A DNA stretch of 64,000 bases from Blastobasis lacticolella (GCA_905147135.1 LR990049.1:18865428-18929427), one strand, 5' to 3'. Shown: positions 9,484 to 20,855, numbered from the stretch's first letter. The notes: generated from the letters alone by a model not told the origin. Program-made: numbers and translations.

Positions 9484-12279
9484 CTAAAGACTGCGTGCAT
9501 ACGCGAGCTCACAGCAGCGCCTCATGTACACGCAGTCCATCCTGTCGGCTACCACACGCAGGAGCGCGTTGGGGCTGCCGCGCACGCGACGCACCAGGGA
9601 TGAGCATTTCTTACGCATCGTGGCAAAGAAACAGTCTACCGCGGCCTCTGCAAACATCCCCGATGCGCTACAGAAGCGCGGCAGCCCCAACAACACCCGG
9701 AACGCGTTATTGAATTGGACGCGAAGGGCGCTGTATGTTTTCAGCGTGTAGTCAGCCCACAAGCTGCAAGTATAAAATGATGTACAATAAGCTCTAAACA
9801 TAGTAATCTTAACTTCTTTCGAGCACCTTGCAAACCTGCGGGCCATCATATTGGCACGTTTTGACAGCGCCCTTCGTTCCCGTTCAATGTCGTCATTGTC
9901 CTTGAGATTTTCAGACACAAGATGACCTAGGTATTTAAAGTTATAAACTCTCTTCAAATCTACACCATAGAGTTTAATAGTCGGTACATTACTTGCGCCT
10001 CTGCCTCGAACGGTAAAGACCATGACCTGGCTCTTTTTAACATTATACCGCAATCCGTGTTCGACTGCGTACTCAGCACAAATGTCTAATAACACTTTTA
10101 ACCCACACATCGACGCACTCAGCAGCACCATGTCGTCTGCATAGCTTATGTTATTGAAACACACTCCATCAACGTGGCATCCAACATGTGTGCTGCTGAG
10201 AACGGCGATCAGGTCATTCATGTATAAGTTAAATAGTGTGGGTGAAGTTAATCCCCCCTGTCTCACCCCACACTCCATTCCATAAGAAGTCGATAATGCC
10301 TGCACCCATTTCACATTATTTACCTGATTTCTATACCAGTACCTGACTATGTTGACTATGTCAGAAGGGATCCGACTATCCTCCATCTTTTTCCAAAGGA
10401 TGTCGTACGAGACCAAATCAAATGCCTTAGATAGGTCAAGGAAACAGGCGCACACCTCAGTATTCCTTTTTGTATAGTAATTAACGGTATGCTTGAGACT
10501 CAGTATAGCTGTTTCTGTTGACAGTCCTGCTCGAAACCCAAACTGATTGTCGTGGGGTATCACATACTTTTTCAACTGAACATCAAGCATACCGTCAAAC
10601 ACTTTTCCAGTAATCGTGGCTAGCGAAATAGGGCGATAATTGTTTGAATCCGCTATATCTCCAGTTTTGTTTTTGACAATGGGGACCACAATAGTCTTAA
10701 TCATATCTGCTGGCAAGTAAGCATGACTAATACATAATGAGTACAGCATGGATAACACTCTGGGTAAATGAGGGCCCGCATGCCGAAAGTGTTCAATGCT
10801 AAGGCCATCGTGACCTGGTGATTTCCCCCTTGACATACTATCTATAGCGCGTTTAATATCACGAGCATTAAATGTGATTGGAAGGTCACAACCCGACGTA
10901 TTATCACTATATTGTGATTTAGCTTCCACCACTGATGATTTAATCATAAATTGATCTCGGAAAAGGTTTGAGATGTTCTCAGCACCACTAACGCCATCAA
11001 TGCTCACCGGCAGGCCAGGCTTGGCATCAAGACGCTTAGTGTTCTTCCAAAATAACCTAAAATCACCTTTCGCATGGTGTGAAGCCAGGATATTCATCTT
11101 AATTTGGTCCTCGTGGTTTTGACACCACTTAAGTCTAGACTTGAAAATCTTCCTAGCCCCACACATAGCGTTGTATACCGGTCCACTACTTGGTTTGCCA
11201 GCCCACGTCCATACCTCGAACTGTCGCCTGGCCTCCCGATGAGCATCGCGGACGTGCACATTCCACCCAGAAACCGGCTTTTTTTTGGCACGCCTGATAT
11301 CCTGACTCACCAGGGATGCCGTGCTAAGTGCAGTGACAATGTCGTTATACAGAGAGTCTATAACCTGCCTGTGGTTTACATCAACGCAGTGATTATCACA
11401 ACAGTTTCTAAGTACACTCGGAAAATCAATTAGTCTTAAAAGTTCATGACATTTTGTGCTATATGCAAGAATTTGATCCCTCCCTCTATTTCCCCATATT
11501 ACTTGGTTATGTTTTAGCGCACAGTTTACCAGTGTAGGAGGCAACCGTATACCATCCAGATTAATTTCAAATATTATTGGAAAATGATCCGACCATAAGA
11601 CATCATACTTTACATATGTTTTTATAACAGAACAAACTGCTGCTTTTGTTGCTAAGCAATGATCTAGCCATCTTCTGGAACCGTTGGCCTCGCTAACAAA
11701 CGTATAAGTATTGGATTGTAATCCCATCAAGTCAACGTCTACACAAGACATATAATTGTCCTCACAAAAAGTTGTCAACTCCATATAAAAACGTTCTGTA
11801 GGATGGGCATTGAAGTCACCCATGACATAAACACACTGGACGCCACAACTGTCTATAATAGCACTTACCGCGCTTAATGTGTCCGTAAAATCCATTAGAT
11901 TAGCCGATGAATCGGTCGGCATATATACGCACATAACTATAATAGACTTCGTAGGCAAGGATATTTTTATTGCACAAATTCGCGGGTTATTGCACTGCAC
12001 CACCGACACATCGCGAAATAGGTTATGATTCCATAGGAGCGCTACGCCGCCGTACGGCCGCCCCCGCAGCATCCCAGCCGTGGTATCAACCGCGCTGGTT
12101 CCCGTATAACTGAAATCCTTATGTATGGTACCTAAATAGGGTACGTCGTCTGGTAACAGCCACGTCTCCTGCAGCGCAATGATATCCGAACTGATGCACA
12201 GGTCCCGGACGCTTTCCACAGAACGTTTGATACTTTTACAATTGAAGCTTGTTACGAATTTACACATCCTATCCGCCAT
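9484..12279 (-). CDS. LINE-2 ORF2: APE endonuclease and reverse transcriptase
   Basis: A 931-residue open frame. The endonuclease occupies about residues 1-240: N13, E38 (LQETW), the GRPYGGVALLW block 73-83, GDFN 154-157, TYTF 191-194, WLDH 204-207 and SDHFPI 230-235, so every expected catalytic position is present. Reverse transcriptase spans about 520-800: NNYRPISL 547-554, QFGFR 579-583, motif A with D615 (FLDLSKAFD), GVRQGG 671-676 and YADD 713-716. A cysteine-containing C-terminal region follows without a recognisable RNase H. The start ATG lies inside the last codons of ORF1, an 11-nt overlap that suggests stop-restart or frameshift-coupled translation. No disabling mutation is seen, so the copy may encode active enzyme. 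Confidence 0.93.
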   Translation of the reverse strand: MADRMCKFVTSFNCKSIKRSVESVRDLCISSDIIALQETWLLPDDVPYLGTIHKDFSYTGTSAVDTTAGMLRGRPYGGVALLWNHNLFRDVSVVQCNNPRICAIKISLPTKSIIVMCVYMPTDSSANLMDFTDTLSAVSAIIDSCGVQCVYVMGDFNAHPTERFYMELTTFCEDNYMSCVDVDLMGLQSNTYTFVSEANGSRRWLDHCLATKAAVCSVIKTYVKYDVLWSDHFPIIFEINLDGIRLPPTLVNCALKHNQVIWGNRGRDQILAYSTKCHELLRLIDFPSVLRNCCDNHCVDVNHRQVIDSLYNDIVTALSTASLVSQDIRRAKKKPVSGWNVHVRDAHREARRQFEVWTWAGKPSSGPVYNAMCGARKIFKSRLKWCQNHEDQIKMNILASHHAKGDFRLFWKNTKRLDAKPGLPVSIDGVSGAENISNLFRDQFMIKSSVVEAKSQYSDNTSGCDLPITFNARDIKRAIDSMSRGKSPGHDGLSIEHFRHAGPHLPRVLSMLYSLCISHAYLPADMIKTIVVPIVKNKTGDIADSNNYRPISLATITGKVFDGMLDVQLKKYVIPHDNQFGFRAGLSTETAILSLKHTVNYYTKRNTEVCACFLDLSKAFDLVSYDILWKKMEDSRIPSDIVNIVRYWYRNQVNNVKWVQALSTSYGMECGVRQGGLTSPTLFNLYMNDLIAVLSSTHVGCHVDGVCFNNISYADDMVLLSASMCGLKVLLDICAEYAVEHGLRYNVKKSQVMVFTVRGRGASNVPTIKLYGVDLKRVYNFKYLGHLVSENLKDNDDIERERRALSKRANMMARRFARCSKEVKITMFRAYCTSFYTCSLWADYTLKTYSALRVQFNNAFRVLLGLPRFCSASGMFAEAAVDCFFATMRKKCSSLVRRVRGSPNALLRVVADRMDCVYMRRCCELAYARSL

Positions 12280-13486
12280 TGACTTGTTTACTATTGCCGT
12301 TTACAGAACTATTCGTAGTTCTCTTCTTGAAATGGATAAAGCGACGAAAAATTATTCCTTGTGGCCAAAATTTGTTATCTAAAAATATCTGTGAATTCGA
12401 ATGGGATATAAAAAATTTGTAGGCCGTATAATCATGTGCTCTCTTCATTGTTATTTTCTCCAACTTCACAGATAAGTTGGTCTTATTATGTATATATTTA
12501 ATAATATCATCTTCCGTAGTCTGTCGATGCACATTAGTGATAAATATAGGTATCGTCTTTTCCGCTGCTCGAAATTTCTCATCCTGTGCTATCGCTACAC
12601 CCCTTTGCCCAGTAAAACGTTCTTTATACTTGGGTTTTCGTTTTCGAACAGTTGTCCACACATTTTGCTGGTCCTCGTCCACCAATTTACTAGGCGACGT
12701 CGAGTTCGCAACGTCCACAAACAGTCTTTGTTTACATACCGGCGGGCAATCTGATAATAACGGTTCTGACGGTTGCGATGACGTAATGCAAGTGCCGCAG
12801 CCGCTGCCGCCTACTACCTCCACACACGAAGAATCGTCGATCGTAGATACGAATCCACCATCATTATCGCATGTTATCAGTTTCTTCTTAGATTTTGGTG
12901 ATTTACGGGAGTTACTTCCTCCATGAAAGTTGTCATAAGGCGATAACCCTATTGGGCCGCTATCCGCAATATAAGTCCCGCGTTTCATGTTTACACTATA
13001 ATTATTTGGGGGAATCGATGCATATTTCAACTCCAATAAATCCGTCCGTAGGTCATTTATTTGTGAATGCGACACGTAATTGATCTTAATTTCATCCAGC
13101 TCCGCTCGTACTATGCATAAATCCTTCAATAATTTTGACGCATCCAAATGATCGAAACTAATAGGTGGTAGTTTATCCAAGTCTCGAGCCACAAAAACAG
13201 GCAAGCACTCCGAGTCTGTTCGTTTGAATAAGGCAATAATGTCACCGAGTTCACGATTTTCCTTCCCTTGACCCTTACGCACGGACGTAGAATTAAATTT
13301 TCGCTGATCTCGAGGCAGCGATTCAAACAATAAAGACTTTGATCTCGAAATCTGTTCACTATTAAATGTCGTAACACAAATTCGCACCAAGCTATCTTCA
13401 TCCATTATTGATATTTTGTTCTGGATGTACGCTAATAACTCGTCGATCACTATATTGCAATTATTACACTTCAATGTCAACGCCAT
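12269..13486 (-). CDS. LINE-2 ORF1: putative nucleic-acid-binding protein
   Basis: A 405-residue protein. The first 150 residues form a conserved block that I associate with ORF1 of lepidopteran LINEs: CNNC at 7-10, DELLAYIQNKI 15-25, DSLVRICVTTF 31-41, SLLFESLP 51-58, and LPVFVARDLDKLPPISFDHLD 95-115. The middle (about 160-270) is Ser/Gly-rich and probably disordered. VWTTVRKRK (276-284) is a basic patch. Residues about 312-385 look like a degenerate RRM (IPIFITNV at 312-319, then two helices and strands). Its likely role is binding element RNA in the retrotransposition particle, by analogy. The 3' end overlaps ORF2 by 11 nt. Confidence 0.82.
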   Translation of the reverse strand: MALTLKCNNCNIVIDELLAYIQNKISIMDEDSLVRICVTTFNSEQISRSKSLLFESLPRDQRKFNSTSVRKGQGKENRELGDIIALFKRTDSECLPVFVARDLDKLPPISFDHLDASKLLKDLCIVRAELDEIKINYVSHSQINDLRTDLLELKYASIPPNNYSVNMKRGTYIADSGPIGLSPYDNFHGGSNSRKSPKSKKKLITCDNDGGFVSTIDDSSCVEVVGGSGCGTCITSSQPSEPLLSDCPPVCKQRLFVDVANSTSPSKLVDEDQQNVWTTVRKRKPKYKERFTGQRGVAIAQDEKFRAAEKTIPIFITNVHRQTTEDDIIKYIHNKTNLSVKLEKITMKRAHDYTAYKFFISHSNSQIFLDNKFWPQGIIFRRFIHFKKRTTNSSVNGNSKQVNGG

Positions 13487-13599
13487 TGTTTACGTTCGCG
13501 TCGCACCCTTTGTGTGATGTGCGTTTGCGCCGGCTACCCGACACTGACTGTTACCCGACACTGTTGTGGCTATTTCCTCTAAGATCCAATTAAAAATAC

Positions 13600-14160
13600 T
13601 TACAGGTACTTATAGGTACATAATTATTCCTCTCTTTATTTACCTATAGTTTAGGCTTAAGGGCAGGTGGCCCTTTGTTTGTCTTTTGTTTATTTACTAG
13701 AACGCGATGCTTGAATTTATGACACTGTTCTTGTTAGGAACATTTCATATGAACTCAACCGTCGCCCAAAGTTTAGTTCAATCGGGTATAAGTACCTATT
13801 ATTAAAATTAACAGAGTGATAAATAAAAATTGCAATTCAATCGTCAGTCGGTATTCTCAAGATTTCGGAAAATCACAGATGTGCAAAGCTAAATTCCTAA
13901 AAGTCACCCTAATTAACTCAGTCACTCCACCGTCCTAATAGACCCTTAGCAAAAACCACTATTCAGTTACTCCACCCTGTTTTTGCCGGCTCATGTGGCA
14001 AGCCAGTCCCGCCCATAATATTATAGAGTGATCAATCAAACTCATGACGTTTGCGAAGAAAGGCCTTTGGAAGTCACTAGGAACCAATTTTCGTGATGGA
14101 CTTGTTTCGTTTATTGGTTGGAAATCTATAGAAAATACACTGTACCTCTACCTCAGTGAA
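13600..14160. other. No gene seen
   Basis: Unassigned. CAAAGTTTAGTTCAATCGGG (13768-13787) recurs with changes at 24644 (CTAAAGTTTAGTTCAATAGG), a hint of a small shared repeat. Confidence 0.45.
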
Positions 14161-14235
14161 GTCCTTTTATTCAATTCAATTCATTTATTCGTGGTTATCG
14201 TATATCGTATTATCGTCCATGGATATGGATATGCC

Positions 14236-14517
14236 ACTTCGGCCATGTACCAATGACTCTTTTCTGAGTTATGTACATCAGTTGAATGCTAACCGATGTT
14301 CTTGCGGTAAGGGAAAATATCGTGATGAAACCTGCACATTTAGGCGACTGAATGTGTAATCATGGGGTCAGGTTCCCCTGATAGCACTGATAGATAGAGG
14401 TCAGATGGCAGTCGCTCTACTGTAATTACCTGATCTGCCGAATCCTGGATCATGGTCGAGGCGGACCCCGGGCCCTCGTGCCCGCGAGCACAACCGGGAC
14501 ATTAACGCCAATATGTT
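14236..14517 (+). repeat. SINE-A copy, long
   Basis: Nearly complete body: CGGCCATGTACCAATGACTC, GAGTTATGTACATCAGTTGA, ATGCTAACCGATGTTCTTGC, GAAACCTGCACATTTAGGCG, CAGATGGCAGTCGCTCTACT, GATCATGGTCGAGGCGGACC, GCACAACCGGGACATTAACG. The tRNA-like head is missing. It serves as the body reference for the family. Confidence 0.75.
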
Positions 14518-14784
14518 TATCCATTTCCGTTACCTGTTTAATAAAGACACTGATCTTTATAACTTTTTAAGATTTAAAAAATACCGCAACCCCTGGCAAA
14601 GAATATTTTAGGAAAAAAAAATAAGTCTCACATAAAAAATTCGGTTTGGTAGTTTCGTTGCTAATAATACCTAATTAAATGTAACCACTTAAGTGCTTAT
14701 GGCTGTGACAGCTGATTGTAGATAGAGTCAATGGAAAAAAATAACCATTTCTATTACAAAATTACAAAGGTTGTTTGATCGTCT

Positions 14785-14925
14785 ATAACATCCATTTATT
14801 TATTTATTTAACTATTTATTGCACACAATTAAGAAATACAGAGATATAACATAGATATAACTGACACAACAGGCACTACTTATTTCTAAAAGAAATTTCT
14901 TCCAGCAGATTCCATATTTAATTCA
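14785..14925 (-). repeat. LINE-like 3' end, pair member 1
   Basis: ATTTATTTATTTATTTAACT, TATTGCACACAATTAAG, ACAACAGGCACTACTTATTT. It matches 57338-57460 in the same orientation; the tail is (AAATA)n on the minus strand. Non-coding. Confidence 0.45.
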
Positions 14926-15454
14926 AACACTCATCTTTCTCACAACAAACCACCAGACACTGCCGCGAATACAGTGTCTAATTTGAGCGAATGCATTGCT
15001 CGACTCGCGTTATCTAGTCTAAACTGAGTTACCCTAACTCGTACAGTCAACCACATTATTGACCATTTAACCAGTATAAGGTGAGCCAGCGTCCCTATAG
15101 ATGCGCATAGCAACGTTAGCTCCGTCTATACTAGTTTCAGTAGGGAGAAATACAGTCTTCTGTTCACTCGTATGAACTCTGTAATTCCTGCTGCATTTCG
15201 TATCTCACGCGGTCGCTGCACATACGACGCGAGGGTGCTCCAAAGCCTGTACTGTCGTCGAGGCTTACTCCTGAGCGCTGTACAAATTGCCGACTGTATA
15301 CTTGTTTTGTTGCCAAGTGTACTGTGTCTCCGGTGTCTCGTCACGATTTTGTTGGATGGAGTGCAGACACGCGGATAAAACGGCTGTTTTACCAAGCTTT
15401 GTTAGTGTTTTGTTTCGTAATGTCACAGTGAAGCCACGTTGATTTAGAGCGGCT

Positions 15455-15645
15455 TGCACCAAATTCTTAATTGCATTCAAGCTGGCTATGACATGGAATA
15501 GTTCAAGAGGTATATTAGAGGTCACTTCAGAAGCGGGCAACGCATCGGTAACTCCCCTGGTGTAGCTGATGTCCATAGGCGGTGGTGACCACTTTCCATC
15601 AGGTTGCCCGCTTGTCTGTTTGTCTGCCGTATAACATAAAAAAAA
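15455..15645 (+). pseudogene. LINE ORF2 C-terminal remnant and 3'UTR
   Basis: In one frame it codes a YDM-stop-FKRYIRG..RIGNSPGVADVHRRW pattern, the same C-terminus as at 54430, broken by a TAG. The 3'UTR follows: GGCGGTGGTGACCACTTTCC and ATCAGGTTGCCCGCTTGTCT, with an A-run tail. Confidence 0.6.
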
Positions 15646-15877
15646 ACCACAAAATTTAATTTAAAGTGGCGTTAAACGTCAATCTTACAATACAATACAA
15701 TACAAAATTCGTTTATTTAGAATATAATGCAAGCTAGGCTTAAAGTTGTATGGTTGTATGGTAAAGGTTTCTGTATTTAATTAGGTAGTTCTGATTAAAA
15801 TGGAAAGCAAAAGCGACCTCGTTTCTGTGTTTAAGTTTGGTTAAAATCTTGTCTCACACAGTCTGTAAGAGAGAGTA

Positions 15878-16168
15878 AAGCTGGCCTAATGGTCCGACTC
15901 GTACCCCTAGGTACCGGGTTCGAACCTCAGCACCGCCTTGTACCAATTACTCTTTTCTGAGTTTTGTACATTCGATGAAATCTGCACATTCAGGCGACTG
16001 ACAGTGTAACCATGATCCAATTTAGCCAGGTTCGTCAGTTAACAAGGTCACGGATGTTTGATGGCAGTCGCTTCTCTGTCACGATCTTCCAAATCCTGAA
16101 CCATGGTCGAGGCGGACCCCGGGCCCTCGTGCACGAGGGTAATCAACGCCAGGACACATTAATATTAA
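15878..16168 (+). repeat. SINE-A copy with head
   Basis: The head GCTGGCCTAATGGTCCGACT and B box GGTTCGAACCT (15919-15929) are followed by ACTCTTTTCTGAGTTTTGTA, a deletion of the CTAACCGATG block, then ATCTGCACATTCAGGCGACT and the GGCGGACCCCGGGCCCTCGT end. Confidence 0.72.
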
Positions 16169-16413
16169 CACAATTGAAATGTTAAAATTAGAAATAAATA
16201 AATCAAAACAACCCATTGTACGATTTGCGACCTCTACACTAACAATGAAAAGAGTCTTTGCGAGAGATCTTGAAACGACTTATCAGATTTTCTCCAAGAA
16301 AAGCTAAGAGCCATCCTGATGAGTCTCACTCTTGAATGAAAATAGCCGCATGGAATCTTCCGTTAGAGAGGTACCTATGACAAGAAGATTAAACTTACAC
16401 CTACCTTAATATC

Positions 16414-16986
16414 CAAAGAGATTGGAATGCTAGCGACCTACTTGCCAGTATATAGAGGGGGCTGTGACAGCTTTTTCATACAAAAAATGCGTGCAAGGTC
16501 AGAGACAAAAAATAATTAACCAATGAGGAGTTTTCCAGTAGGTATTGATAGTTGGTTTCAAAAAGCATCAATAGATGGCGCTTCTACAATTTTGGTAATC
16601 TTTATTTAATCTGTATGATGGTGGCAGTGATTTCATGCAACCAACTAATACTAAATTTAAAAATAAAATGTTTATTAATATAAACATAACTGTTAAAGGT
16701 TGAACGAAATGTAAAAAGAAATATTTATAGAAGTTGGCACTATGTTGCATTATTATTACAACCTCTAAAATGGTTGAAAACTATTGACAAATACAATATT
16801 ATCCAATACAACGTACCCAGTGTTTATATCCTGTTTGCTAAGAACCTATTTCAAGCGATTATCAATTACCAAAATTGTCGGGGCGCCATCTAGTGAGTGG
16901 TTAGGAATGCTTTAGATACCTATTGGAAAACTCCTCATTAATTAACCACTATACCCATGAAGGTCGCTAGCATTCCAATCTCTTTG
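16414..16986. mobile_element. hAT-like foldback element
   Basis: Long imperfect terminal inverted repeats starting CAAAGAGATTGGAATGCTAG (left) and ending with the complement CTAGCATTCCAATCTCTTTG (right, to 16986). They extend inwards through GAGGAGTTTTCC, ATAGATGGCGC and ACAATTTTGGTAAT blocks for over 130 bp per arm. TTAATATC flanks both ends (16406-16413, 16987-16994), an 8-bp target duplication as expected for hAT. No transposase frame is inside (only a 60-codon frame in the loop), so it would be non-autonomous. Confidence 0.72.
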
Positions 16987-17177
16987 TTAATATCCATATT
17001 CCATAAATCAGGGGTAGTTATTATTTTATTTGCAATACCCATGAATTCCTGGTCTTTTTTGTGACGCTCTTCTAAAAGCACACGTGTGTAGCTCTACCGG
17101 ACATTGATTCCTGGGAATATGGAACAATAATAATAATTAGAAACAAATAAGAAAGAAAAGATTAAATAAATAAATCT

Positions 17178-17268
17178 TATCTAGCACCCATAGTACAAGC
17201 TTTGCTCAGTTTGGGGCTAGATGGCGCTGTGTGAATTTGTCCACAAATATTTATTATTATTATTATAT
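17178..17268 (+). repeat. SINE-B, 5'-truncated copy
   Basis: Only the 3' half: TCTAGCACCCATAGTACAAG, GCTAGATGGCGCTGTGTGAA, then TTATTATTATTATT. No tRNA-like head. Confidence 0.65.
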
Positions 17269-17964
17269 CATAGAACCGTATTGAACGTATTGAACCCAGT
17301 GCCTTCACTTAGCACTGTGAGAACGCATAGCAACGCTACTTTACTTAGAGCTTGTTAAGTTCCTGATATCTTAGGGCTTACAGCGCTATACGTGTCACAT
17401 AAGCTTGTCTCGTTCTAAGCAGGGCAGCTCTGTTTAGGTCCTGCTATAAGAGTTCATGGTAAGCCCTCTTATCTACCGGTTCTTTCGTTTTGTGCTAACG
17501 GAAGGGGGACGGCATCACATAGTTCTGCCAAGGTTGAGAAATAAGCCCTTAAACTCCGATTAAACAATAACAATAACAGCTGTCAAAAAGATCAAGCTAC
17601 GTTTTACGAAAGCTGTACACAGATATACGCAATACCAATTAGAAAATGGAACGTCGAGATATGCCGTCTCGAGGCTGAGAAGCGGACGTACGAGTAGTTT
17701 AAGAGTAAATTGTGATGTACTTAAATATTAAAGGGCAGGACGGGCTTCCGGCGATCTAATAAGGGGAGCGATTTATCGGAAGGGTCAGTCCTGCGTTCCC
17801 GGTATCTACAGCCGGCCGACGGTCCAGAACAGGATTTAAGTAATTGAGTCATCGTCAGGGGATAGCGCCTATAACTTTTTAGGTTATAGTTGGTTTTCCT
17901 TGGAGCTTGTTAGCTGCGAAGCGTGTGTTGGTGAATTGTATATAATCAAAATCGTAAAAATAAC

Positions 17965-18077
17965 CTTGACGTTAATGTCGCGTTTATGCTTTCGCATACA
18001 AGGGCCCGGGGTCCGCCTTAACCATGATCCAGGATATGGCAGATCAGGTAAAAGTGGAGTGACTGCCATCTGACCTA
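17965..18077 (-). repeat. SINE-A 3' end
   Basis: Minus-strand tail third only: the plus strand has CTTGACGTTAATGTC, AAGGGCCCGGGGTCCGCCTT, ATGATCCAGGATATGGCAGA and GTGACTGCCATCTGACC. Confidence 0.65.
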
Positions 18078-18079
18078 AT

Positions 18080-19310
18080 CTAAACTAATCATCATTTATT
18101 CATAACACTCGTTAAAAGTAAAAAATAATTATTTAATCTAGTGTAGTGCAATGTTAATTCTGTATAATAAATTATTATCCATAATAATAAATTTACTTGC
18201 AGTCAAAACTGAACAATAAATGTCAAAGTAATATAAATTATCTACATCATATTATTTAAATAATATATTTGCGAGTTTACTTTTCGATTACTTATTCCGC
18301 ATCACGGGTTTCGAGAGTAGTCTCTCTAAATTACGACGTCACAGAATAACAAACAAAGACAAAACCGGGACTAAAAATATCCATAAAACCCTCCGCATCC
18401 CCACCCCGGTTCACCCATACCAAAACATAATGGCTGGGAGCAATCCGGAATCTTAGCACAACATTACCCCGCGCCACTGCAGCCGTGAAGGCTCACACGT
18501 TCAATTATACACGCGAGCATTTAGCTTTACACGCTCGGTGCGTGCGCGCTCGCCCCGCGAATGTGGGGCTGGCGTGAAGCGGGAGATGTAGGAATGTGGA
18601 AGCCATTGTTATTTTAGCTTTTGTTTGGTTTCATAATTAGGCTAGATGAAGGTAGGACTATCGTTGGAGGAGATATATGGACTTCCGAGGTGTTACTGTA
18701 CCAAAATTTAGGTAGGTAATTAAAAGTATATTGTGTCTGGGTTAGGCCGGAAGCTATTCATCCTGTCCTCGTTCGTACATTATTTAATCAACGCTACACC
18801 AGTAGGCTCATTACGTGACTCTGTTGCTTACAATTCTCTGAATTGAATGATTGAAATTATTACTTTAGCGATTTAGTATCATCGATTTCATGTGTTCAGT
18901 TGCTAATAAACTTCCATTGCAATAAACTGAAACTCATCAATTAATTCATTACGTAATTACCCCACTGTACTGTACTAAAACAACTTAATTTACCAACTGG
19001 TTAGTTCCTTATTACACCAACAGATGGCGTTATCATTGTCTCTGAGGCCACCGTTGTTTTCATATTGTGGGTGGTGTTATCTGCCTGTTTGAATGAGCTC
19101 CCGGCTACGTTCGTGTCTCTCTTAATTGCCTGGAGGCTTGCGCCGTCTTAACGGGGTAAGATTGATGTGGGCGTAATGTAAAATTATAGTGATTTATCTC
19201 ACGATACAGTCGTTAGCGTTGTGGTAAATTATTGTTGTGTATTTAACTTCGTTCGGGGGCCGCAACGGCGGTAGGTAGGTATGTTAGGTATTGTACTATT
19301 TTATGAGTCT
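18080..19310. other. No gene; unassigned, partly GC-rich
   Basis: AT-rich to 18350, then a GC-rich part (18460-18590) without a usable frame. GTCTTAACGGGGTAAGATTG (19145) is echoed at 21834 (GTCTTAACGGGGTAGGTTGA). Confidence 0.45.
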
Positions 19311-19317
19311 GAATCAT

Positions 19318-19455
19318 CTTAATTACAGCCCATAACAGTCCACTGCAGGACTTAGGGCCTCTCACACGAAAGGGGACGTTATTTATAATCTCCTCGCTTG
19401 GCAGGCGGTTTGGAGATTGCAGTGTTATAAATATAACAGGACTGGAATAAATACG
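19318..19455 (-). repeat. RTE-tail repeat, partial copy 2
   Basis: The 3' half of the same family on the minus strand. The plus strand reads CAGTCCACTGCAGGACTTAG and later CTTGGCAGGCGGTTTGGAGA. The 5' half is missing. Confidence 0.65.
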
Positions 19456-19459
19456 ACAG

Positions 19460-20640
19460 GCAGAGGCAACCACCGTACAAAGGCACAATAAAAACAATAA
19501 ATTGCCACAGCTCACAATCAACGGATTGGACAAGCTCTAAAATTTAACGAAACAAAACAAACCGTTCAAATCCATAAAAGAATGAGCGGTTCCCCTGTGA
19601 CCGAATGAGTGAATGACTCGCGTTGTTTCATATTCTGCCGGCGTAGCGCCGCTTCGCCGACTTTTGTGATTTTCTGCCTTTGTTTCAGCCAAGTCCGTCG
19701 GCTTTGGGCGCGAATTTATACAGTAATATTTTTCACTGGTTTCCTTTTTATGACAGTAATTAATACCCAGTGGAATGAATACTTTTTGTTAATCTGTGAA
19801 TCAATTTTTATTCGGAACGGTTTTGCGTTGGTCTTTATCTTGGTCGCGTTTTCGCCCTCTTTGTTGGAGAGCGTCGCGAGATTTACGCGCTGGTTCCCCG
19901 GAAATAATGATGATAAACTTAATTAGTAATTATATTTTGACTGTTCATGTTGCAACATTATTATCTTGGAAGAATAAATTGTGTTATGCAATTGTTTCTT
20001 TCTTTTTCCTCGCATTAAACAATGTAAATATATTATTGTAATACCGTCATGGGGCGCCAATCGGCTCGCAATTTCCCCGGCGGAGCCCTTGGTGAATGTG
20101 AAGATGGGCGTAAATATTCAATTTTGTAATGTAATTATGACTCTTTACATAAAGAAATATATGATCATCATAGTCCGAGTGGTCAATCCGGGCTTCTGCC
20201 AGTGTCCACTTTTGTATTTTTTCTCCACTTCGCGCGGAGTTCAGGATCCTCACGTCGCGTCGTAGAGAAATAAAATATATAGTTTTAAAACGTCTCGGCT
20301 AAAAAGTCCTTTGTACTAACGTCAAATTCCTGTCTGCTAATTGGTCAGCGGTTTGTTTACCCCTGACCTATAAGCAATCCAAAATAGGTAATGGTGAAGG
20401 CGTCAGCCACCAAACAGCCAATTACCAAATGGAAACGTAAAGCGCAAGCGACTCGTTTGCAATGACTGGGCAGTACAAGACAATCACATTTTCAGAGTGA
20501 CTTGCGGGATCAGGGAAGATGTTGTTTGTGATACACTTTATCTTGTAATAGTAATTGGTTTCCGAGTCACTTTCGATATGTTGTTCGTGTATTTTACTTT
20601 CGATATTATACTGTCTCACTAATCGGGCTATATGTGGAGT
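19460..20640. other. No gene seen
   Basis: Several frames of 60-105 codons on both strands overlap one another and carry no motif. No repeat recognised. Confidence 0.45.
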
Positions 20641-20649
20641 TTTTAGTAT

Positions 20650-20855
20650 ATACTAGCCACCCGCTCCGGCTTCGCACGGGTTTTCTGGGGATATCTTTTT
20701 TATAATAAGCATGTTTGATACATAGAAAACTTCAAAATGAAATTCTCTAACTGTTAGTGAAAACCGCATGAAAATCCGAATAATAGTTTTTGAGTTTATC
20801 GCGAATAGATAAACGGGGTGAGGGACTTTGTTTTATAATACGAAGTGATAGTAAT
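20650..20855 (+). repeat. Repeat F, copy 1
   Basis: TACTAGCCACCCGCTCCGGC, GTTAGTGAAAACCGCATGAA, TAGTTTTTGAGTTTATCGCG, ending GGGACTTTGTTTTATAATAC. The same order of blocks occurs at 42755-42935. Non-coding dispersed repeat. Confidence 0.55.

Larger units (their letters stand above)
9383..13577 (-). mobile_element. LINE-2: near-complete non-LTR retrotransposon
   Basis: A second two-ORF LINE on the minus strand, unrelated in sequence to LINE-1. ORF1 and ORF2 overlap. The 3' end is a 39-nt run of T on the plus strand (9383-9421), a long intact A tail that points to recent insertion. A weak 5-bp candidate duplication, TCTAA at 9378-9382 and 13578-13582, gives the quoted extents; it is short enough to be chance. 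The 5'UTR holds a 12-bp direct repeat, TACCCGACACTG at 13535-13546 and 13552-13563. The ORF1/ORF2 pair resembles elements common in lepidopteran genomes, in the CR1/L2/Crack neighbourhood, but the clade is not resolved here. Confidence 0.85.

Noticed and set aside
9495..11433. Plus-strand frames of 72-109 codons
   Set aside because: Antisense to LINE-2 ORF2; no motif.
12477..12926. 149-codon plus-strand frame
   Set aside because: It is antisense within LINE-2 ORF1, which has better motif support.
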